Positions 32,664 to 42,841 of a DNA stretch of 64,000 bases are shown piece by piece; within the stretch, counting starts at the first letter, position 1, and the number at the start of each line of letters is the position of its first letter. Source of the stretch: Corynebacterium crudilactis (GTDB taxonomy: Bacteria > Actinomycetota > Actinomycetes > Mycobacteriales > Mycobacteriaceae); NCBI RefSeq assembly GCF_001643015.1, contig NZ_CP015622.1:1315358-1379357 (forward strand). Reading direction: 5' to 3'. The translations under genes were made by a program, and so were the position numbers. Below the pieces are notes generated by a model, which made no database searches, was not told the DNA's origin, and worked only from the letters and a program-made list of their open reading frames with translations.

Positions 32664-33035
32664 ATGGAACTCAGCATGGATAAAGGAAACCAATTTGTGG
32701 AGGAGACACAGTCTCCGGAAGGCGCAGCTGCCTGGAAGAAACAACTAGATGAGTTTGCGCCAGGTTCCTCAGATTGGGTTGTCGGCGCAGTATTTGGTGG
32801 CACGTATCAGCGAGAAGGTCTTGAGCTTCGTGATCGCCAGATACTGAACATGGCAGCGCTAGCAGCAATGGGTGGAGTTGAACCACAACTGACTGGGCAT
32901 ATTAAAACTGCAGTGGATGTTGCAGGAATGAGTAAAGAAGAAGTCGCAGAGTGCTTTGTTCATTTAATGCCGTATATCGGTGTGCCTAAAACTCTTGCTG
33001 CCATGCGCTGTATGAAGGCCGTTTTTGATGATTAG
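32664..33035 (+). CDS. Carboxymuconolactone decarboxylase (CMD) family protein, 123 aa
   Basis: All-helical CMD fold: RDRQILNMAALAAMGG near residue 56 and GHIKTAVDVAGMSKEEVAE near 78, then MPYIGVPKTLAAMRCMKAVF. The AhpD-type redox pair CxxC is absent; there is one Cys in the middle (AECF), so it is closer to PcaC-like members than to peroxidase reductants. I start at the ATG behind AGAGGAAG, 18 codons inside the longer frame. The next gene is convergent. The reaction is not known. Confidence 0.8.
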   Translation: MELSMDKGNQFVEETQSPEGAAAWKKQLDEFAPGSSDWVVGAVFGGTYQREGLELRDRQILNMAALAAMGGVEPQLTGHIKTAVDVAGMSKEEVAECFVHLMPYIGVPKTLAAMRCMKAVFDD

Positions 33036-33053
33036 CAGCCTTAGTTATTGAGC

Positions 33054-34094
33054 TTAAGCAGTCTGTTTCTTCAAGTAGTCCACTAAGATTTCAAATCCTG
33101 CAAGGCCATCTTCATCAAGAACAAACTGATTCTCATGGGGGAGTGCTGGTGTGTGATCCTCTGGATAAAACAGTGTTGTGACGTCTGTGCCCAAGCTTTC
33201 TAACTTTTCAGCAAATGGTACTGATTGGACATTGGTCAGAGGATCGCCATTTCCACCACTGATAAAAGTTGTCGGAAAATCACTTGTGACGTGGTGGAAA
33301 GCAGATATTTGATGGATTGTCGCGCTATCTCGATTATTACGGGTTCCAGTCAATGACCATACCGCTGTGCGGTTTCCCCAACTGAGGATCTTGGAGAGAG
33401 TAGGTTCTGGTTCTGCCAAATGTTCTATTTTATAGATGCCGCAGTACAGGATGAGAGCTGTAATATCTGACTTTTCTAGCTGCGGTTCGATATTCATCTC
33501 TTGGGCATAACCAGGATTTGTAGTGATCGCAGCTAGTTGGCTTGTCATCTGAGCACCGGCAGAATCTCCTGCGAGAATGATCTTGGACGTATCGCCCTGA
33601 TAATCCGCAATTTCATTTTTCACATATCCATATGCATCGTTGAGCTGATGGATTTGTGTTGGGTAGGACTGTTCTGGAGCAAGGCTGTAATTGAGGGACA
33701 CTACGACAAAGCCTCTGTTAGCCAGTTCCTTGAAATAAGGAGCAGCATCGGTTTTATCGCCAGAGATCCACGCTCCACCATGCATCCAAATGATTACAGG
33801 TAGTGATGAATCGGTAGTTTGTGGCTGATAGATATCAAGTTTTTCATCGCTACTTTTGGTGCCGTAGGAAATATCTGAATGAACGATGACATCGTCATTC
33901 TTATCGCCGAGTATTTGTTGCATGTCGTCATGCTTATTACGGGCATCGGCATCAAAGAGCGTTTTAATAACTTTCGCGCCGGGAACAGGACTCAAAGCGA
34001 ATGAGGCGACGGCTATGGCAACAAGCCCAACCAGGACAGAGAGTGTTCTAACTAAAATCTTTTTGGAGTGCCTTTTTCCGGCGGGCTTATCCAT
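33054..34094 (-). CDS. Alpha/beta hydrolase, membrane-anchored esterase type, 346 aa
   Basis: The N-terminal hydrophobic segment at residues 14-35 serves as anchor or signal. The hydrolase domain has HGGAW near residue 105 (oxyanion hole) and the nucleophile motif GDSAGA near 175. A catalytic Asp is likely in the GGNGDPL segment, and a His in FYPEDHTPA near the C-terminus. This is the BD-FAE/hormone-sensitive-lipase-like group that cleaves acyl or carbohydrate esters. Substrate unknown. Confidence 0.83.
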   Translation of the reverse strand: MDKPAGKRHSKKILVRTLSVLVGLVAIAVASFALSPVPGAKVIKTLFDADARNKHDDMQQILGDKNDDVIVHSDISYGTKSSDEKLDIYQPQTTDSSLPVIIWMHGGAWISGDKTDAAPYFKELANRGFVVVSLNYSLAPEQSYPTQIHQLNDAYGYVKNEIADYQGDTSKIILAGDSAGAQMTSQLAAITTNPGYAQEMNIEPQLEKSDITALILYCGIYKIEHLAEPEPTLSKILSWGNRTAVWSLTGTRNNRDSATIHQISAFHHVTSDFPTTFISGGNGDPLTNVQSVPFAEKLESLGTDVTTLFYPEDHTPALPHENQFVLDEDGLAGFEILVDYLKKQTA

Positions 34095-34123
34095 AGTTAA
34101 AATTGCATCCTTAAGCTAAAAAC

Positions 34124-34155
34124 AGCAGTATTTACTTTTACAAGTAAATACTGCT
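34124..34155 (-). terminator. Rho-independent terminator of the 60-aa membrane gene
   Basis: AGCAGTATTTACTT pairs with AAGTAAATACTGCT with a four-base loop, followed on the minus strand by GTTTTTAG. Confidence 0.8.
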
Positions 34156-34161
34156 GCAAAA

Positions 34162-34344
34162 CTATTGTTGCGCTGGTGCCTGGTACTCAGGTGCCTCGGA
34201 AGAAATACTGGTGTCATAAGACAGGTAGGCTCCGCCACCAGAAAGCAATCCTAAAACGGCGAGTCCCGCAATGATCGGGACGGTGAGTTTTTCGTTGACC
34301 GACGTGATAACTATTTGTATTTGATCATTGATGGTATCTAGCAT
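34162..34344 (-). CDS. Small membrane protein, 60 aa
   Basis: One hydrophobic segment (residues about 21-41, TVPIIAGLAVLGLLSGGGAY) between a short helical N-terminus and a Ser/Pro/Gln-rich tail. GGAG sits 6 bases before the ATG and a clear terminator follows. Family not recognised. Confidence 0.6.
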   Translation of the reverse strand: MLDTINDQIQIVITSVNEKLTVPIIAGLAVLGLLSGGGAYLSYDTSISSEAPEYQAPAQQ

Positions 34345-34421
34345 GTGTGCTCCAATTCAGCTCTATGGTTCTATAGGTCAAATTATAATCCACCTGACCA
34401 GGGAAAAATTAGAATGCTGGT

Positions 34422-34950
34422 TTATTTAGTCAAATCATGAATTTCTCGACGTGCACGAAGGATCCATACGTCACCACCTAGGGTGAAGCCACCGAAAGCA
34501 AGGAGAAGAACACCCAGAATTGAGCTCACAGCTAGTGCTGCAGAGCCAGGATTATTGAAGAAGATGCCCGCCACGATGAACAGCACACCACTGATGCCGA
34601 CCATGATGCGAGTTGATGTTGGAAGCGGTGCACATGCGGGCACAATGCTGGATACGCCACGAACCATCAACCAAATGCTCAAGATTAGTGCAACTGCTGC
34701 AGCGCTTTCCATTGTGTGGAAGATGACGAATGATCCCGTGATGATGCCAAGGATGCCCATGAGAAGGAGGTATCCTTTGGATTTTCGGTTTTCAGGTCGG
34801 AAAGCGGCGACGAGCTCGAGGGCTCCGTCGATAAGCGCATACCAACCCAAATGAGGACCAGCGTAACTGCAGCGCTGACCGGATAAGCAAACGCGATGAT
34901 GAGAACGGTGGCTGAGCGTTTTGCAAATTCGAGCGTATGTTTCCTTGGGC
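34422..34950 (-). pseudogene. HdeD/DUF308-like membrane protein, N-terminus broken
   Basis: The frame 34422-34850 codes at least four membrane helices with the GWYALIDGALELVAAFRP and repeated G-I-x-G pattern of the HdeD (DUF308) family, but has only a TTG start with no ribosome site. Immediately upstream, the frame one base over reads KRSATVLIIAFAYPVSAAVT LVLIW, which is the missing first helix pair. That frame has no start codon and meets a stop about 25 codons earlier. A frameshift near 34855 plus loss of the true start would explain it. Confidence 0.5.
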
Positions 34951-35136
34951 TAAGTTATTGAGATTATTTAGAGTGGCCCATATATGCATATATATGTATA
35001 AAAAGAGGGGTATGAGGGAACTTTTATTGAAGATCTGAGAGCTCTGTAGATGATCTGCCACCTTGAGGCTAGTGAGAATTTTCCTCATGGGATGATGAGG
35101 GGATATCAAAGTGGCGATAAACAGGAGGACATCAAG

Positions 35137-36189
35137 ATGGTTAAGCGTTGGATGACAATATCGGGGATCATTCTGGCAGCGGGACTTGCTGCCACAGGGT
35201 GCTCGTCTCCAGAAATAGAAGCAACTAATGACACCACCACAACGGTTACATCATCTTCTCCTGCAGAGACCACCGCGCCGGGTTCATCAGAGCCTTCGAC
35301 CACTGCAACTTCCCAGACCACCGTGGGCAAGCCTGCCTCCTCTACTAACGTGGACACTGCAGACGCGATGACGGTTTTAGGCTTCCTGGAAGTGAAAGGT
35401 AGAGCGCCAAAGACTGGATATGATCGCCTAAACTTTGGGCCTGCCTGGGCTGATACTGATCACAATGGTTGCGATACCCGTAACGACATTCTTGCCAGAG
35501 ACTTAGAATCGGAAACTTTTCGGCCAGGCACGAACGATTGCGTAGTACTCACGGGAGTATTGCATGAGCCTTACACCGCGACGGTGATTAATTTTGTTCG
35601 TGGCCAAGATACCTCTGGGGCCGTGCAAATTGATCACGTGGTAGCTCTATCTGATGCATGGCAAAAGGGCGCTCAACAATTAGATGACGCTGAGCGCCTC
35701 GCATTTGCCAACGATCCATTAAATCTGCTGGCAGTTGATGGACCTGCGAATATGCAAAAAAGTGATGGCGATGCCGCAACCTGGCTTCCCGCAAACCGAG
35801 CATTCCGTTGTGAATACGTCGCCCGCCAGATTGGCGTGAAAGCTGCGTACGGATTGTGGGTAACTGCTGCAGAAAAAGATGCAATGGTCAGAGTATTAGA
35901 AGCGTGTCCTGGCCAGGAAGTTCCTGTTGGTGATGCTGCAGGCACTGAGGGAGTAGACAAAGAGAGCTGGTCACTGGCTCCTGTTCTACCAGCAGCGGTG
36001 GAGCCTTCTGCGCCGGTAGTTGTACCTGAGCCTGCTGTGGTTCCTGCACCTGAAGGAGAGGGCTTAGATCCTCGATTTAGCAGCTGTAAGAAAGCAAAAG
36101 CAGCTGGTCTAGGGCCATACGTTGCAGGCGTTGATCCCGAGTACCACTGGTACGGCGATGGAGATAATGACGGCATTAACTGTGAGTAG
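35137..36189 (+). CDS. Secreted HNH-type nuclease lipoprotein (DUF1524) with excalibur domain, 350 aa
   Basis: The lipobox ends ATGC with Cys22, followed by a Thr/Ser-rich linker. The DUF1524/HNH core has QIDHVVALSDAWQKGA near residue 165 and FANDPLNLLAVDGPANMQKS after it, the His and Asn of the nuclease site. The C-terminus is an excalibur calcium-binding motif (DPEYHWYGDGDNDGINCE). I start at the ATG with AGGAGG upstream; the frame is open 29 codons earlier. It probably degrades extracellular DNA. Confidence 0.85.
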   Translation: MVKRWMTISGIILAAGLAATGCSSPEIEATNDTTTTVTSSSPAETTAPGSSEPSTTATSQTTVGKPASSTNVDTADAMTVLGFLEVKGRAPKTGYDRLNFGPAWADTDHNGCDTRNDILARDLESETFRPGTNDCVVLTGVLHEPYTATVINFVRGQDTSGAVQIDHVVALSDAWQKGAQQLDDAERLAFANDPLNLLAVDGPANMQKSDGDAATWLPANRAFRCEYVARQIGVKAAYGLWVTAAEKDAMVRVLEACPGQEVPVGDAAGTEGVDKESWSLAPVLPAAVEPSAPVVVPEPAVVPAPEGEGLDPRFSSCKKAKAAGLGPYVAGVDPEYHWYGDGDNDGINCE

Positions 36190-36449
36190 GGTTTTCCGTG
36201 GGTGGGATATAAAGGTGCGCGTATCTGATGTGATCATCTCATGAGCAGTTAGAGCGATCTATACATTGAGGTTTATGGTTCAGAGGTTCTTTATATTATT
36301 TGTATAGAGCGGTGTTGTGTCCTGGTTTTCAGGAAATGTATTAATCCCGTAGAGGTGCCGACACCATAGGTAGTTATGCCCATGTTGCAAATCTCGGTAG
36401 GTAAGTATTGTGATTTACAGCACTTAATTACCGAGTTGAAGGGTGGAAC

Positions 36450-37874
36450 ATGATATCTCGAACTGATATTCCTTGGATGCAAGCCACTGAGATTGTAGAA
36501 CTGACAAGTACCGGTCAGCTAGCAGTCTCGGAAATAGCGGAAGCAATGATTTCCAGAGTTGAATCGGTGAACCCAACAATCAATGCCATTGTTGATTTTG
36601 ACCCTGATCAGGTTCGTAGGGACGCTGAAGCGCTGGATCAGAAGCTAGCGCGAGGTGAAAATGTAGGCCCCTTATTTGGAGTGCCTTTCACCATTAAAGA
36701 TCTAACTGCGGTTAAAGATCGAAAATTAACATTTGGTATGGCTCCCATGAAGGATAATGTTGCTGATCATGATGCAGTAATTGTTAAACGACTCCTCGGC
36801 GCTGGTGGGCTTTTTCTGGGTAAGACAAATACTCCGGAAAGTGGTTACTACGGAGGCACTGATAATCATCTTTTCGGCCCAACTCATAATCCATGGAAGA
36901 TTGGATACACCGCCGGCGGTTCTTCCGGAGGTGCGGCTGCAGCTGTGGCAGCAGGATTAGGGCCGATCGCAGAAGGTAGTGACGGCGCGGGGTCAGTTCG
37001 AATTCCAAGTGCGATGTGTGGAGTAGTGGGGCTCAAACCATCTACTGGACGTATCCCACAGACTATTCTGCCCGGAAGGTACTTTGAATGGGCTTATCAT
37101 GGCCCGATTACAAGAAGCGTCACAGACAATGCGCTCATGCTTGATGTGGTTAGTGGTTTTGATAATGCTGATCCTATGAGTTTGCCTGATCCAAGCGTGT
37201 CATACGTTGCTGAAGTTTCTAGAGGAGTTTCAGGGTTTAAGATCGCATGGTCTGAAAACCTTGGAGTTGGTGAAGTTGATCCCGAGGTTGCTGACATAGC
37301 TAGAAATGCGCTTAATCTGCTGACTCAGGCTGGAGCAACTATTAAGGAAGATCAACCTGATTGGGGATTTCCTGAAGATGCGATGTGGCAGGGTATTTGG
37401 GTTCCCGGCTTTGCTTCGGAGTATGACTTGCTTGATTGGGATTCTGAGAGTGGCAACGTTGATGAGAATTTGATTGCGATCATGAAGGAAGCGGAAAACA
37501 CTACTGCTGTCGATTATGGGCGTGCACAGGAATTTCGAGGAAGAATGTGGGATACGTTCAGTTCATTCATGGAAGATTACGACATTCTTGCATCTCCGAC
37601 ATTGGGCGCAGCAGCTTTCCCGCTTGAACAGTTTGCTCCTAGCTGGCTTGAAGGCAAGCCACTTCGGTCTCAGGTATTGCAATGGCTATTTACCTACCCT
37701 TATAACATGATGACCACTCCAGCGATTACAGTGCCAGCAGGCTTTACTTCTGATGGCCGACCAGTTGGTCTTCAGTTGGCTAGTCGTTTACATGATGACG
37801 CGGCTGTACTACGGGCTGCATGTGCTGTCGAAAAGCTAAATCCATGGGCTCAGTATCGTCCGGAAATTAGCTAA
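36450..37874 (+). CDS. Amidase signature family hydrolase, 474 aa
   Basis: The amidase signature GGSSGGAAAAVAAG near residue 158 and the downstream SDGAGSVRIP carry the Ser-Ser-Lys triad, with the catalytic Lys in FTIKDL near residue 81. The length and the absence of a GatB neighbour argue against a tRNA amidotransferase. It lies with a LuxR-type regulator and an MFS carrier, which suggests uptake and hydrolysis of an amide or amide-containing compound. A GGGTGG site precedes the ATG. Confidence 0.87.
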   Translation: MISRTDIPWMQATEIVELTSTGQLAVSEIAEAMISRVESVNPTINAIVDFDPDQVRRDAEALDQKLARGENVGPLFGVPFTIKDLTAVKDRKLTFGMAPMKDNVADHDAVIVKRLLGAGGLFLGKTNTPESGYYGGTDNHLFGPTHNPWKIGYTAGGSSGGAAAAVAAGLGPIAEGSDGAGSVRIPSAMCGVVGLKPSTGRIPQTILPGRYFEWAYHGPITRSVTDNALMLDVVSGFDNADPMSLPDPSVSYVAEVSRGVSGFKIAWSENLGVGEVDPEVADIARNALNLLTQAGATIKEDQPDWGFPEDAMWQGIWVPGFASEYDLLDWDSESGNVDENLIAIMKEAENTTAVDYGRAQEFRGRMWDTFSSFMEDYDILASPTLGAAAFPLEQFAPSWLEGKPLRSQVLQWLFTYPYNMMTTPAITVPAGFTSDGRPVGLQLASRLHDDAAVLRAACAVEKLNPWAQYRPEIS

Positions 37875-37941
37875 AACTCGTATAAGGGGAAAATCAAATT
37901 GATAGGGTGGTGTGACTCGCAATGAATATTCTGGAGGAGAG

Positions 37942-38616
37942 ATGCAAATTCATTCGGGTCTCACCCCTATTTTTGAGGCGTTTGGGATCATAAAGGTAAT
38001 TGAAAGATTTACCTCAGCTCATGGAATAGCCCTGTTTAATTACAACTCTCAAATTGAGGAGTATGAACAGATTTTTTCTTCAGGTTATCCTGATGCACTT
38101 TTAACCTATTTAGCGCATGATTTTTTTGAAGGCTCTCCAGAAGTCAAAGCGATGGAAAAGGTTCTCAACGCTAATAACTGTTGGGAGGACGTGCCAAGAT
38201 TTCGGGAAAGTCAGGCAGTTGAAGAATGGTTTCGCCCAGCTGGTATCTCAGAGGGAAGCTCGATGTTTTTTCACGATGAAAGGGGGAAGCTGATTGGCGT
38301 TTTACACGTTAGCGTAGGTGCTGACAGATTTCTTCCTTACTGGACACAATTGTTGGAGGCAGCACGTCCAGAATGCGAAAAACTGATTCGTGGGCATCGA
38401 CAAATGTCTGCTTATGGACTGACGAATAGGGAACGTGAGATTTTGAATCTGGTTTCGCATGGTAAAAAGAATTCATCGATTGCGAGACAATTAGGTTTAT
38501 CTACTAGCACAGTTAACAACCATGTAGAGAGCTTGTTGCGGAAGCTGGACGCGTCTTCTAGAACAGAAGCTGCAATAAAAGTACAGGCACTTAATCTGGG
38601 TAAAGAAAGCCGCTAA
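37942..38616 (+). CDS. LuxR-family transcriptional regulator, 224 aa
   Basis: The N-terminal domain resembles the autoinducer-binding fold (YNSQIEEYEQIFSSGYPDAL ... WFRPAGISEGSSMFFHDERG). The C-terminal helix-turn-helix is LTNREREILNLVSHGKKNSS followed by IARQLGLSTSTVNNHVESLL, the GerE type. A GTG 10 codons earlier is an alternative start, but the ATG has GGAGG directly upstream. The spacing from the amidase is 67 bp. It probably controls the amidase/MFS cluster in response to a small molecule. Confidence 0.82.
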   Translation: MQIHSGLTPIFEAFGIIKVIERFTSAHGIALFNYNSQIEEYEQIFSSGYPDALLTYLAHDFFEGSPEVKAMEKVLNANNCWEDVPRFRESQAVEEWFRPAGISEGSSMFFHDERGKLIGVLHVSVGADRFLPYWTQLLEAARPECEKLIRGHRQMSAYGLTNREREILNLVSHGKKNSSIARQLGLSTSTVNNHVESLLRKLDASSRTEAAIKVQALNLGKESR

Positions 38617-39850
38617 ATCAGGTTTCTGGGGAGGCCTCGCAGAGTATTACGACTTTGGACTATACGGAACCGCATCTGCGGTTATTTTCCCAACAGTATT
38701 TTTCGGTGGGGCAGAAAACGCATACTTAGCTAATATCGCCTCATTGGCATCTTTCGGTGTTGCATATTTGGCTCGCCCGCTTGGCGCTATCGTCCTAGGG
38801 CGATTGGGAGATAGCTGGGGTAGAAAGAACACTCTCTTCCTCACTCTAGGATTGATGGGATTTGCGACCCTAGTTATCGGATTCCTACCAAGCTACGCTC
38901 AAATTGGACCAGCAGCAGGAATCATTTTGGTCATCATGCGATTGATTCAAGGTTTTTCTGCCGGTGGAGAGCAAGCAGGATCAAATACTTTGACATCAGA
39001 ATGGGCACCACCTGAAAAACGTGGTTTCTACACAGCCTTCACCATGCACGGATTAGCATTGGGACAGCTGCTCGCTTTGGGTGCATTTATCCCATTCTCA
39101 GGCTCAGATTCATTCCTCTTTAGCTGGGGCTGGCGAATCCCATACTTCATTGCGATTCCTGTCATTCTCTATGCCATTTATGTACGCACTAAAGTTACCG
39201 AGCCACCGCGCCGGGTTGTGCCAGAAGCTGAACAAACAGCTCATAAAGCTGGACTATCTACATTGTTCCGCTTCCATTGGAAAAATGTGCTGCGCATTAT
39301 TTTCATGGGACAATTTGCGATTACTGGTGTTCTTCTTACCAACTATTCGCTTAATTACGGTGTGACCGCATGGAATATGGAAAAGAGTCAACTGCTTACG
39401 CTTGCAACCGTGAGTATGGTTGTGGGACTTCTAGTACAGCCATTGTGGGCATCGCTATCTGACAAAATTGGTCGCCGACCTGTGTATATCACTTCAATGG
39501 TTGGTCTAGTGCTCTTGTTCCCAATTCTCTTTTATTCCCTTACCACTGGAAATGTGTTTTTCATGGCCGTAGTTTATGTGCTGCTTGGCCTGATTTCTAC
39601 GGGTGGAAATGTCGTTCAAGCACCGATGTACACGGAAATGTTCCCAACGGAAGTGCGCATGACTGGATATGCACTGAGTACGCAGCTCGCAAATATCGTT
39701 GTCGGATTTACACCAATGATTGCAGCCATGTTGGTTAAACCAGGTGAGCTGGGATGGGTTCCAGTGTTGGTGTTCACTTCCATCATGATGGGCTTGGGTA
39801 TTCTTTCCTGCATTAGTAATAAGGAAACTAAAGGCAGTGTGATTGTGTAA
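38590..39850 (+). pseudogene. MFS transporter of the metabolite:proton symporter type, 5'-truncated
   Basis: The frame reads KSGFWGGLAEYYDFGLYGTA directly after the luxR stop, then AYLARPLGAIVLGRLGDSWG, the hallmark loop of the family, and continues to 39850. No ATG, GTG or TTG with a ribosome site lies in frame before residue 30 of the homologous region; the first start is a TTG at 38744 after the first helix. The frame meets a stop within luxR about 15 codons upstream. A deletion has probably removed the 5' end and joined the gene to luxR. Confidence 0.65.
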
Positions 39851-39900
39851 GGGGTTAAGAACTAGGTTAGCTCCCAGCGCTTCCCATTAGTGTGGTGCCC

Positions 39901-40476
39901 ATGCTGATCCTGAATAAGCGACTTCGATTCGCAATTAATACCGCAGCCACTGCTCATCGTGATCACTCGCGAAAGGGCAGTGGTATTCCTTATGTGTCTC
40001 ATCTTTATTCGGTGATGTTTTTGCTCAGTCAGGTCACTGATGATGAGGATGTGCTGATTGCTGGTTTATTGCATGACACCTTGGAAGATGTGCCAGAGCG
40101 CTACAGTGCAGCTCAGTTAGAAAAAGATTTTGGGCCGCGGGTGTTGGCTTTGGTGGAGGATCTCACGAAAATTGAGCATCCTAGCTGGCAGGTGCGGGCT
40201 GATGCTTATATTGAGCATTTGGAGTTTCATGCATCAAAGGAAGCTGTACTGATTTCTACTGCCGACAAGCTGCACAATCTCATGTCTATCTTGGATGATT
40301 TAGATGAGATTGGGGAGTCGTTGTGGGAGCGGTTTAACTCGGGTAAAGAAAATCAGCTGTGGTGGTATACGGAAATTTTGCGGGTTTCCATTAAGAGATT
40401 GGGTGAAAACGGGTTGAATGAACAGCTGAGGGGAGGCGTCGAAAAGCTAATCGGCAAGCTAAAGGAGAGCGCCTAG
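39901..40476 (+). CDS. HD-domain phosphohydrolase, RelA/SpoT hydrolase-like, 191 aa
   Basis: The metal-binding HD motif is LLHDTLED near residue 57, preceded by IPYVSHLYSV near 33 and followed by STADKLHNLM near 120. This is the arrangement of the (p)ppGpp hydrolase domain, without a synthetase or TGS domain. It could act as a small ppGpp hydrolase. A GTG three codons upstream (39892) is an alternative start. It is convergent with ltbR and overlaps its 3' end by 18 bp. Confidence 0.83.
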   Translation: MLILNKRLRFAINTAATAHRDHSRKGSGIPYVSHLYSVMFLLSQVTDDEDVLIAGLLHDTLEDVPERYSAAQLEKDFGPRVLALVEDLTKIEHPSWQVRADAYIEHLEFHASKEAVLISTADKLHNLMSILDDLDEIGESLWERFNSGKENQLWWYTEILRVSIKRLGENGLNEQLRGGVEKLIGKLKESA

Positions 40477-41166
40477 GCGCTCGGCGGCGTCGATAAGTTC
40501 GGTGCCCCACATGGCTGCCGGATGTGGCCTGAGGCGTTCTGCCACGCCGGAGATGGAGATCGCCGCGATCATGGAGCCGTTGGAATCGAAGACGGGGGAG
40601 CTGAGGCTTGCTAGGCCGAGTTCGCGTTCGCCGACGGATTCCGCCAGGCCGGTGGCGCGGATCTGATCGAGCTCTTCGCGGTCAAAGGCTGCTGCGGAGT
40701 CGATGGGGAGGTAGGCGGCGAAAACTCGGGCGGCGGAACCAGCATTGAGTGGCATGCGGGTGCCAACGGGCACGACGTTTTTGAGGCCATATTGTGGCTC
40801 TTGGCTGGCTACGCAGGTGCGGGTGGTACCAGTGAGGCGGTAGAGCTGGACGGATTCGCCGGTGCGTTCCATCAGATCGGTCATGATCGGCACGGCGGTA
40901 TCGATGAGCGTATCTGCGCCGCGTGCACCCAGTGAAGCCAAGCGTGCACCGATGGTCCACCTATTATCGCGCGAACGTGCCAGCATGCCATGGACTTCCA
41001 GTGCGGAGGCCAGGCGGTGAGCAGTGGCGCGGGGGAGGTCGGTGGCTGCAGCGAGCTCTGCGAGTGAGCGTGGTTGTTCTGCAATCACGTTGAGGATTAA
41101 TACCGTGCGGTCCAAAACCTTAATTCCGCTTTCGGTGGTGTCCTCTGCATATTCTTGCTGTCCCAT
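40459..41166 (-). CDS. ltbR: IclR-type regulator LtbR of leucine and tryptophan biosynthesis, 235 aa
   Basis: The N-terminal winged helix SLAELAAATDLPRATAHRLA near residue 34 is followed by an IclR effector-binding domain (GESVQLYRLTGTTRTCVASQ and later GSMIAAISISG). It is divergent from leuC, and in C. glutamicum LtbR represses leuCD, leuB and trp genes. The name rests on position and sequence. A palindrome CATAC...GTATG sits 19 bp upstream of its start and may be an autoregulatory site. Confidence 0.88.
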   Translation of the reverse strand: MGQQEYAEDTTESGIKVLDRTVLILNVIAEQPRSLAELAAATDLPRATAHRLASALEVHGMLARSRDNRWTIGARLASLGARGADTLIDTAVPIMTDLMERTGESVQLYRLTGTTRTCVASQEPQYGLKNVVPVGTRMPLNAGSAARVFAAYLPIDSAAAFDREELDQIRATGLAESVGERELGLASLSSPVFDSNGSMIAAISISGVAERLRPHPAAMWGTELIDAAERLGALL

Positions 41167-41184
41167 ACTTTGAATTTAGCATTT

Positions 41185-41332
41185 CATACTGTGAGACGTA
41201 TGTAAGAGTGCTCATGTTGATGGTTTGATGCCTGATGTTTTGAAAAAACTTAAGCGCGGGACGTGACAAAGTGGTTCCACTTTGGGCTATACTGTCTCAT
41301 GAAACGAAATATTAATCCCACATTGTGAGATT
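41185..41332 (+). promoter_or_regulatory. ltbR-leuC control region
   Basis: It contains CATACTGTGAGACGTATG (41185-41202), a -10 element TATACT at 41288-41293, TGTCTCATGAAACG just after it, and ATTGTGAGATT at 41322. TGTGAGA recurs with its inverse TCTCA, consistent with LtbR operators flanking the leuC promoter. Confidence 0.55.
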
Positions 41333-41378
41333 CCCTAGATTTTTAGGGAAGCTAGAAATATTAAGGACGGTGAGTTCC

Positions 41379-42824
41379 ATGACCAGCCCCGTGGAGAACA
41401 GCACCTCAACTGAGAAGCTGACCCTGGCAGAGAAAGTGTGGCGCGACCATGTCGTGTCCAAGGGAGAAAACGGCGAACCCGATCTCCTCTACATCGATCT
41501 GCAGCTGCTGCATGAAGTAACCTCACCACAGGCCTTCGACGGCCTGCGCATGACTGGCCGCAAACTGCGCCACCCAGAATTGCACCTGGCCACCGAAGAT
41601 CACAATGTGCCAACCGAAGGCATTAAGACTGGCTCACTGCTGGAAATTAATGATAAAATCTCCCGCCTCCAGGTGTCCACCCTGCGCGATAACTGTGCAG
41701 AATTCGGCGTGCGTCTGCACCCAATGGGCGATGTCCGCCAGGGCATCGTGCACACCGTTGGTCCACAGCTGGGTGCAACCCAGCCAGGCATGACCATTGT
41801 GTGTGGCGATTCCCATACCTCCACCCATGGTGCGTTCGGTTCGATGGCATTTGGTATCGGTACCTCTGAAGTTGAGCACGTCATGGCTACCCAGACGCTG
41901 CCCCTGAAGCCGTTTAAGACCATGGCCATTGAAGTTACCGGCGAACTGCAGCCAGGTGTCTCCTCCAAGGACCTGATTCTGGCGATCATCGCCAAGATTG
42001 GCACCGGCGGTGGACAGGGTTATGTGCTGGAATACCGTGGCGAAGCAATCCGCAAGATGTCCATGGATGCCCGCATGACCATGTGCAACATGTCGATTGA
42101 AGCAGGCGCTCGCGCCGGCATGATCGCACCTGACCAGACCACCTTTGACTACGTTGAAGGCCGCGAAATGGCACCAGCTGGCGCTGACTGGGATGAAGCA
42201 GTTGCCTATTGGAAGACGCTGCCAACCGATGAGGGCGCGATCTTCGACAAGGTTGTCGAGATCGACGGCTCCGCGCTGACTCCATTTATTACCTGGGGTA
42301 CTAACCCAGGTCAGGGTCTGCCACTGAGCGAATCTGTCCCAAGCCCAGAAGATTTCACCAACGACAATGACAAAGCAGCAGCTGAAAAGGCTCTGGAGTA
42401 CATGGACCTGGTTCCGGGCACCCCACTGCGTGATATTAAAATCGATACTGTTTTCCTGGGATCATGCACCAACGCCCGCATTGAGGATCTGCAGATCGCT
42501 GCCGATATTCTGAAGGGCCAGAAAATTGCCGACGGCATCCGCATGATGGTCGTTCCTTCCTCCACCTGGATCAAGCAAGAAGCCGAAGAGCTGGGTCTGG
42601 ACAAGATCTTCACCGACGCTGGCGCAGAATGGCGTACCGCTGGCTGCTCCATGTGCCTGGGTATGAACCCAGATCAGCTGAAGCCAGGCGAGCGCTCCGC
42701 ATCGACTTCCAACCGAAACTTTGAAGGCCGCCAAGGCCCAGGAGGCCGCACCCACCTGGTCTCCCCAGCAGTCGCCGCCGCCACCGCAATCCGTGGCACC
42801 CTGTCCTCACCTGCAGATATTTAA
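41379..42824 (+). CDS. leuC: 3-isopropylmalate dehydratase large subunit LeuC, 481 aa
   Basis: Isomerises 2- to 3-isopropylmalate in leucine synthesis, with an iron-sulfur cluster. Cluster ligands are visible in [11 protein letters not shown] near residue 360 and CSMCLGMN near 425. Other motifs are [20 protein letters not shown] near 145. I start at the ATG of MTSPVENS, matching the usual C. glutamicum length; the frame is open 18 codons earlier. It is followed by leuD after 17 bp. Confidence 0.97.
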   Translation: MTSPVENSTSTEKLTLAEKVWRDHVVSKGENGEPDLLYIDLQLLHEVTSPQAFDGLRMTGRKLRHPELHLATEDHNVPTEGIKTGSLLEINDKISRLQVSTLRDNCAEFGVRLHPMGDVRQGIVHTVGPQLGATQPGMTIVCGDSHTSTHGAFGSMAFGIGTSEVEHVMATQTLPLKPFKTMAIEVTGELQPGVSSKDLILAIIAKIGTGGGQGYVLEYRGEAIRKMSMDARMTMCNMSIEAGARAGMIAPDQTTFDYVEGREMAPAGADWDEAVAYWKTLPTDEGAIFDKVVEIDGSALTPFITWGTNPGQGLPLSESVPSPEDFTNDNDKAAAEKALEYMDLVPGTPLRDIKIDTVFLGSCTNARIEDLQIAADILKGQKIADGIRMMVVPSSTWIKQEAEELGLDKIFTDAGAEWRTAGCSMCLGMNPDQLKPGERSASTSNRNFEGRQGPGGRTHLVSPAVAAATAIRGTLSSPADI

Positions 42825-42841
42825 AGGAAGGCCATAACACA

